DNA from: Zoogloeaceae bacterium
GTDB lineage: Bacteria; Pseudomonadota; Gammaproteobacteria; Burkholderiales; Rhodocyclaceae
Assembly: GCA_031281985.1 (NCBI GenBank)
Contig: JAITEO010000228.1
Span: 1 to 6,659, forward strand
Direction of reading: 5' to 3'
DNA length: 6,659 bases
Shown: positions 6,186 through 6,659 of the stretch, piece after piece
Position numbering within the stretch: position 1 is the first letter of the stretch
Layout: each line of letters begins with the position of its first letter
Translations under genes and position numbers: made by a program
The notes under the pieces: model-generated
The model's database searches: none
Seen by the model: only the letters and a program-made list of their open reading frames with translations
What the model was told of the DNA's origin: nothing

Positions 6186-6659
6186 ATGAATGACGAAAGC
6201 AACGAAAGCAAAAGTAACAAAGGCAAAAGCAACGAAAGTAGCGAAGTAAGGGACATTTATGCACTGCAATGCCAGATTGGGAATCAATCCCAGGAATGCG
6301 CCGCGGTCACTTGCGCGACGATACCAATTCTGCCGCTGCGCTATTCGGCGCATCCATGTCCGCCGAGTCTTCCTTCCTATAGCTATCAGAACGAGAAGAA
6401 TCTGTTGCCGAAAAGCGGTTTCCCCTCCTTGCTTCGCATGCAATATGACTTGCGTCATGTCGGCGGCGGGCTTATTTATCTGTTCAATGAGAGCAACGGG
6501 AAGATTTCTCTCTGGCAAGCCAATGAGGACGGCACTTTTTCTGCCTTGGTATCCGGCCATTGCTCGCTTGGCTCGAAACTGGAGGATTACAAGTTTGGCG
6601 ACAAGAAATCGTGGCTTTGGGTGGAAAAGGATTCGCTCGTACATATCGTACTGACGGAC
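6186..6659 (+). CDS. Second VasX-like T6SS effector, N-terminal part only (runs off the right edge)
   Basis: The frame is open from ATG 6186 to the window end (158 codons, no stop). After the ATG come 16 extra residues (NDESNESKSNKGKSNE) absent from effector 1. The protein then aligns without gaps to residues 2-142 of effector 1. Over 6241-6659 against 1311-1729 there are 26 mismatches in 419 bases (about 94% identity). The VasX N-terminal hallmarks CATIPILPLRYSAHPC and YDLRHVGGGLIYLF are intact, and residues matching 69-142 of effector 1 are identical. Eight of the twelve substitutions lie at effector 1 positions 54-68. No complete adaptor gene precedes it, only a DUF4123 tail, so it probably shares the adaptor encoded at 425-1294. 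Whether its toxic C-terminal part resembles effector 1 cannot be seen here. Mature function is inferred from the family. Confidence 0.85.
   Translation, partial: MNDESNESKSNKGKSNESSEVRDIYALQCQIGNQSQECAAVTCATIPILPLRYSAHPCPPSLPSYSYQNEKNLLPKSGFPSLLRMQYDLRHVGGGLIYLFNESNGKISLWQANEDGTFSALVSGHCSLGSKLEDYKFGDKKSWLWVEKDSLVHIVLTD
6198..6242 (+). repeat. Three 15-bp tandem repeats coding SNESK / SNKGK / SNESS
   Basis: Units at 6198-6212, 6213-6227 and 6228-6242 share the pattern AGC/T-AAC-(G/A)AA-(A/G)G(C/T)-(A). They make up most of the 48-base in-frame insert that separates effector 2's start codon from the region shared with effector 1. A five-codon period means that gain or loss of units would change the length but not the frame. 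Confidence 0.75.

Larger units (their letters stand above)
6113..6659 (+). repeat. Direct repeat, copy B (DUF4123 tail plus effector 5' end)
   Basis: This is the partner of 1231-1729 in the same orientation. The last 81 bases in the window are identical to 1649-1729, so homology very likely continues past the right edge. Confidence 0.9.

Noticed and set aside
5725..6189. A 154-codon + strand frame covering the debris
   Set aside because: It starts inside the DUF6708 gene in another frame and follows effector homology only to about 6000. After that it runs in the wrong frame for both the effector and the adaptor fragments, so it is not a real gene.
5706..6644. A 312-codon - strand frame resembling part of the large antisense frame
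   Set aside because: The resemblance arises only because effector 2 and the DUF4123 tail repeat effector 1 sequence on the + strand. It also crosses two separate gene fragments.

Overview
The window is a type VI secretion (T6SS) effector locus, all on the + strand, from what is most likely a proteobacterium. The VgrG/DUF4123/VasX-like gene set and the moderately GC-rich coding sequence suggest a beta- or gammaproteobacterium, but the genus cannot be named from this sequence. No housekeeping genes, RNA genes, transposases or CRISPR arrays are visible.

Layout: (1) 1-368, the C-terminal end of a VgrG spike protein, running in from the left edge. (2) 425-1294, a DUF4123 adaptor/chaperone. (3) 1304-4621, an 1105-residue VasX-like (BTH_I2691-type) effector with an N-terminal T6SS-effector domain, Ala/Lys/Glu-rich coiled coils and a strongly hydrophobic, probably pore-forming C-terminal part. 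(4) 4659-5837, a multi-pass membrane protein resembling the DUF6708 family, which is the best immunity candidate. (5) 5838-6176, a stretch of gene debris in which a fragment of a third, diverged effector's membrane region is fused to the last ~90 bp of a second DUF4123 gene. (6) 6186-6659, the start of a second effector gene that runs off the right edge. Its first 142 aligned residues are nearly the same as those of effector 1, but it carries a 16-residue low-complexity insert after the start codon.

How the genes fit together: VgrG is the spike. DUF4123 proteins are known to load VasX-type effectors onto VgrG. The effector would be delivered into neighbouring cells to damage membranes, and the downstream membrane protein would protect the producer. 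The debris reads as a scar from a tandem array of adaptor-effector-immunity cassettes: a deletion joined one effector to the tail of the next adaptor. The second effector kept its ribosome-binding site but lost its own adaptor, so it probably depends on the intact DUF4123 protein upstream. The pair of ~500 bp direct repeats left behind could allow toxin switching by recombination. This locus-scale arrangement is the most interesting feature; the individual gene families are known.
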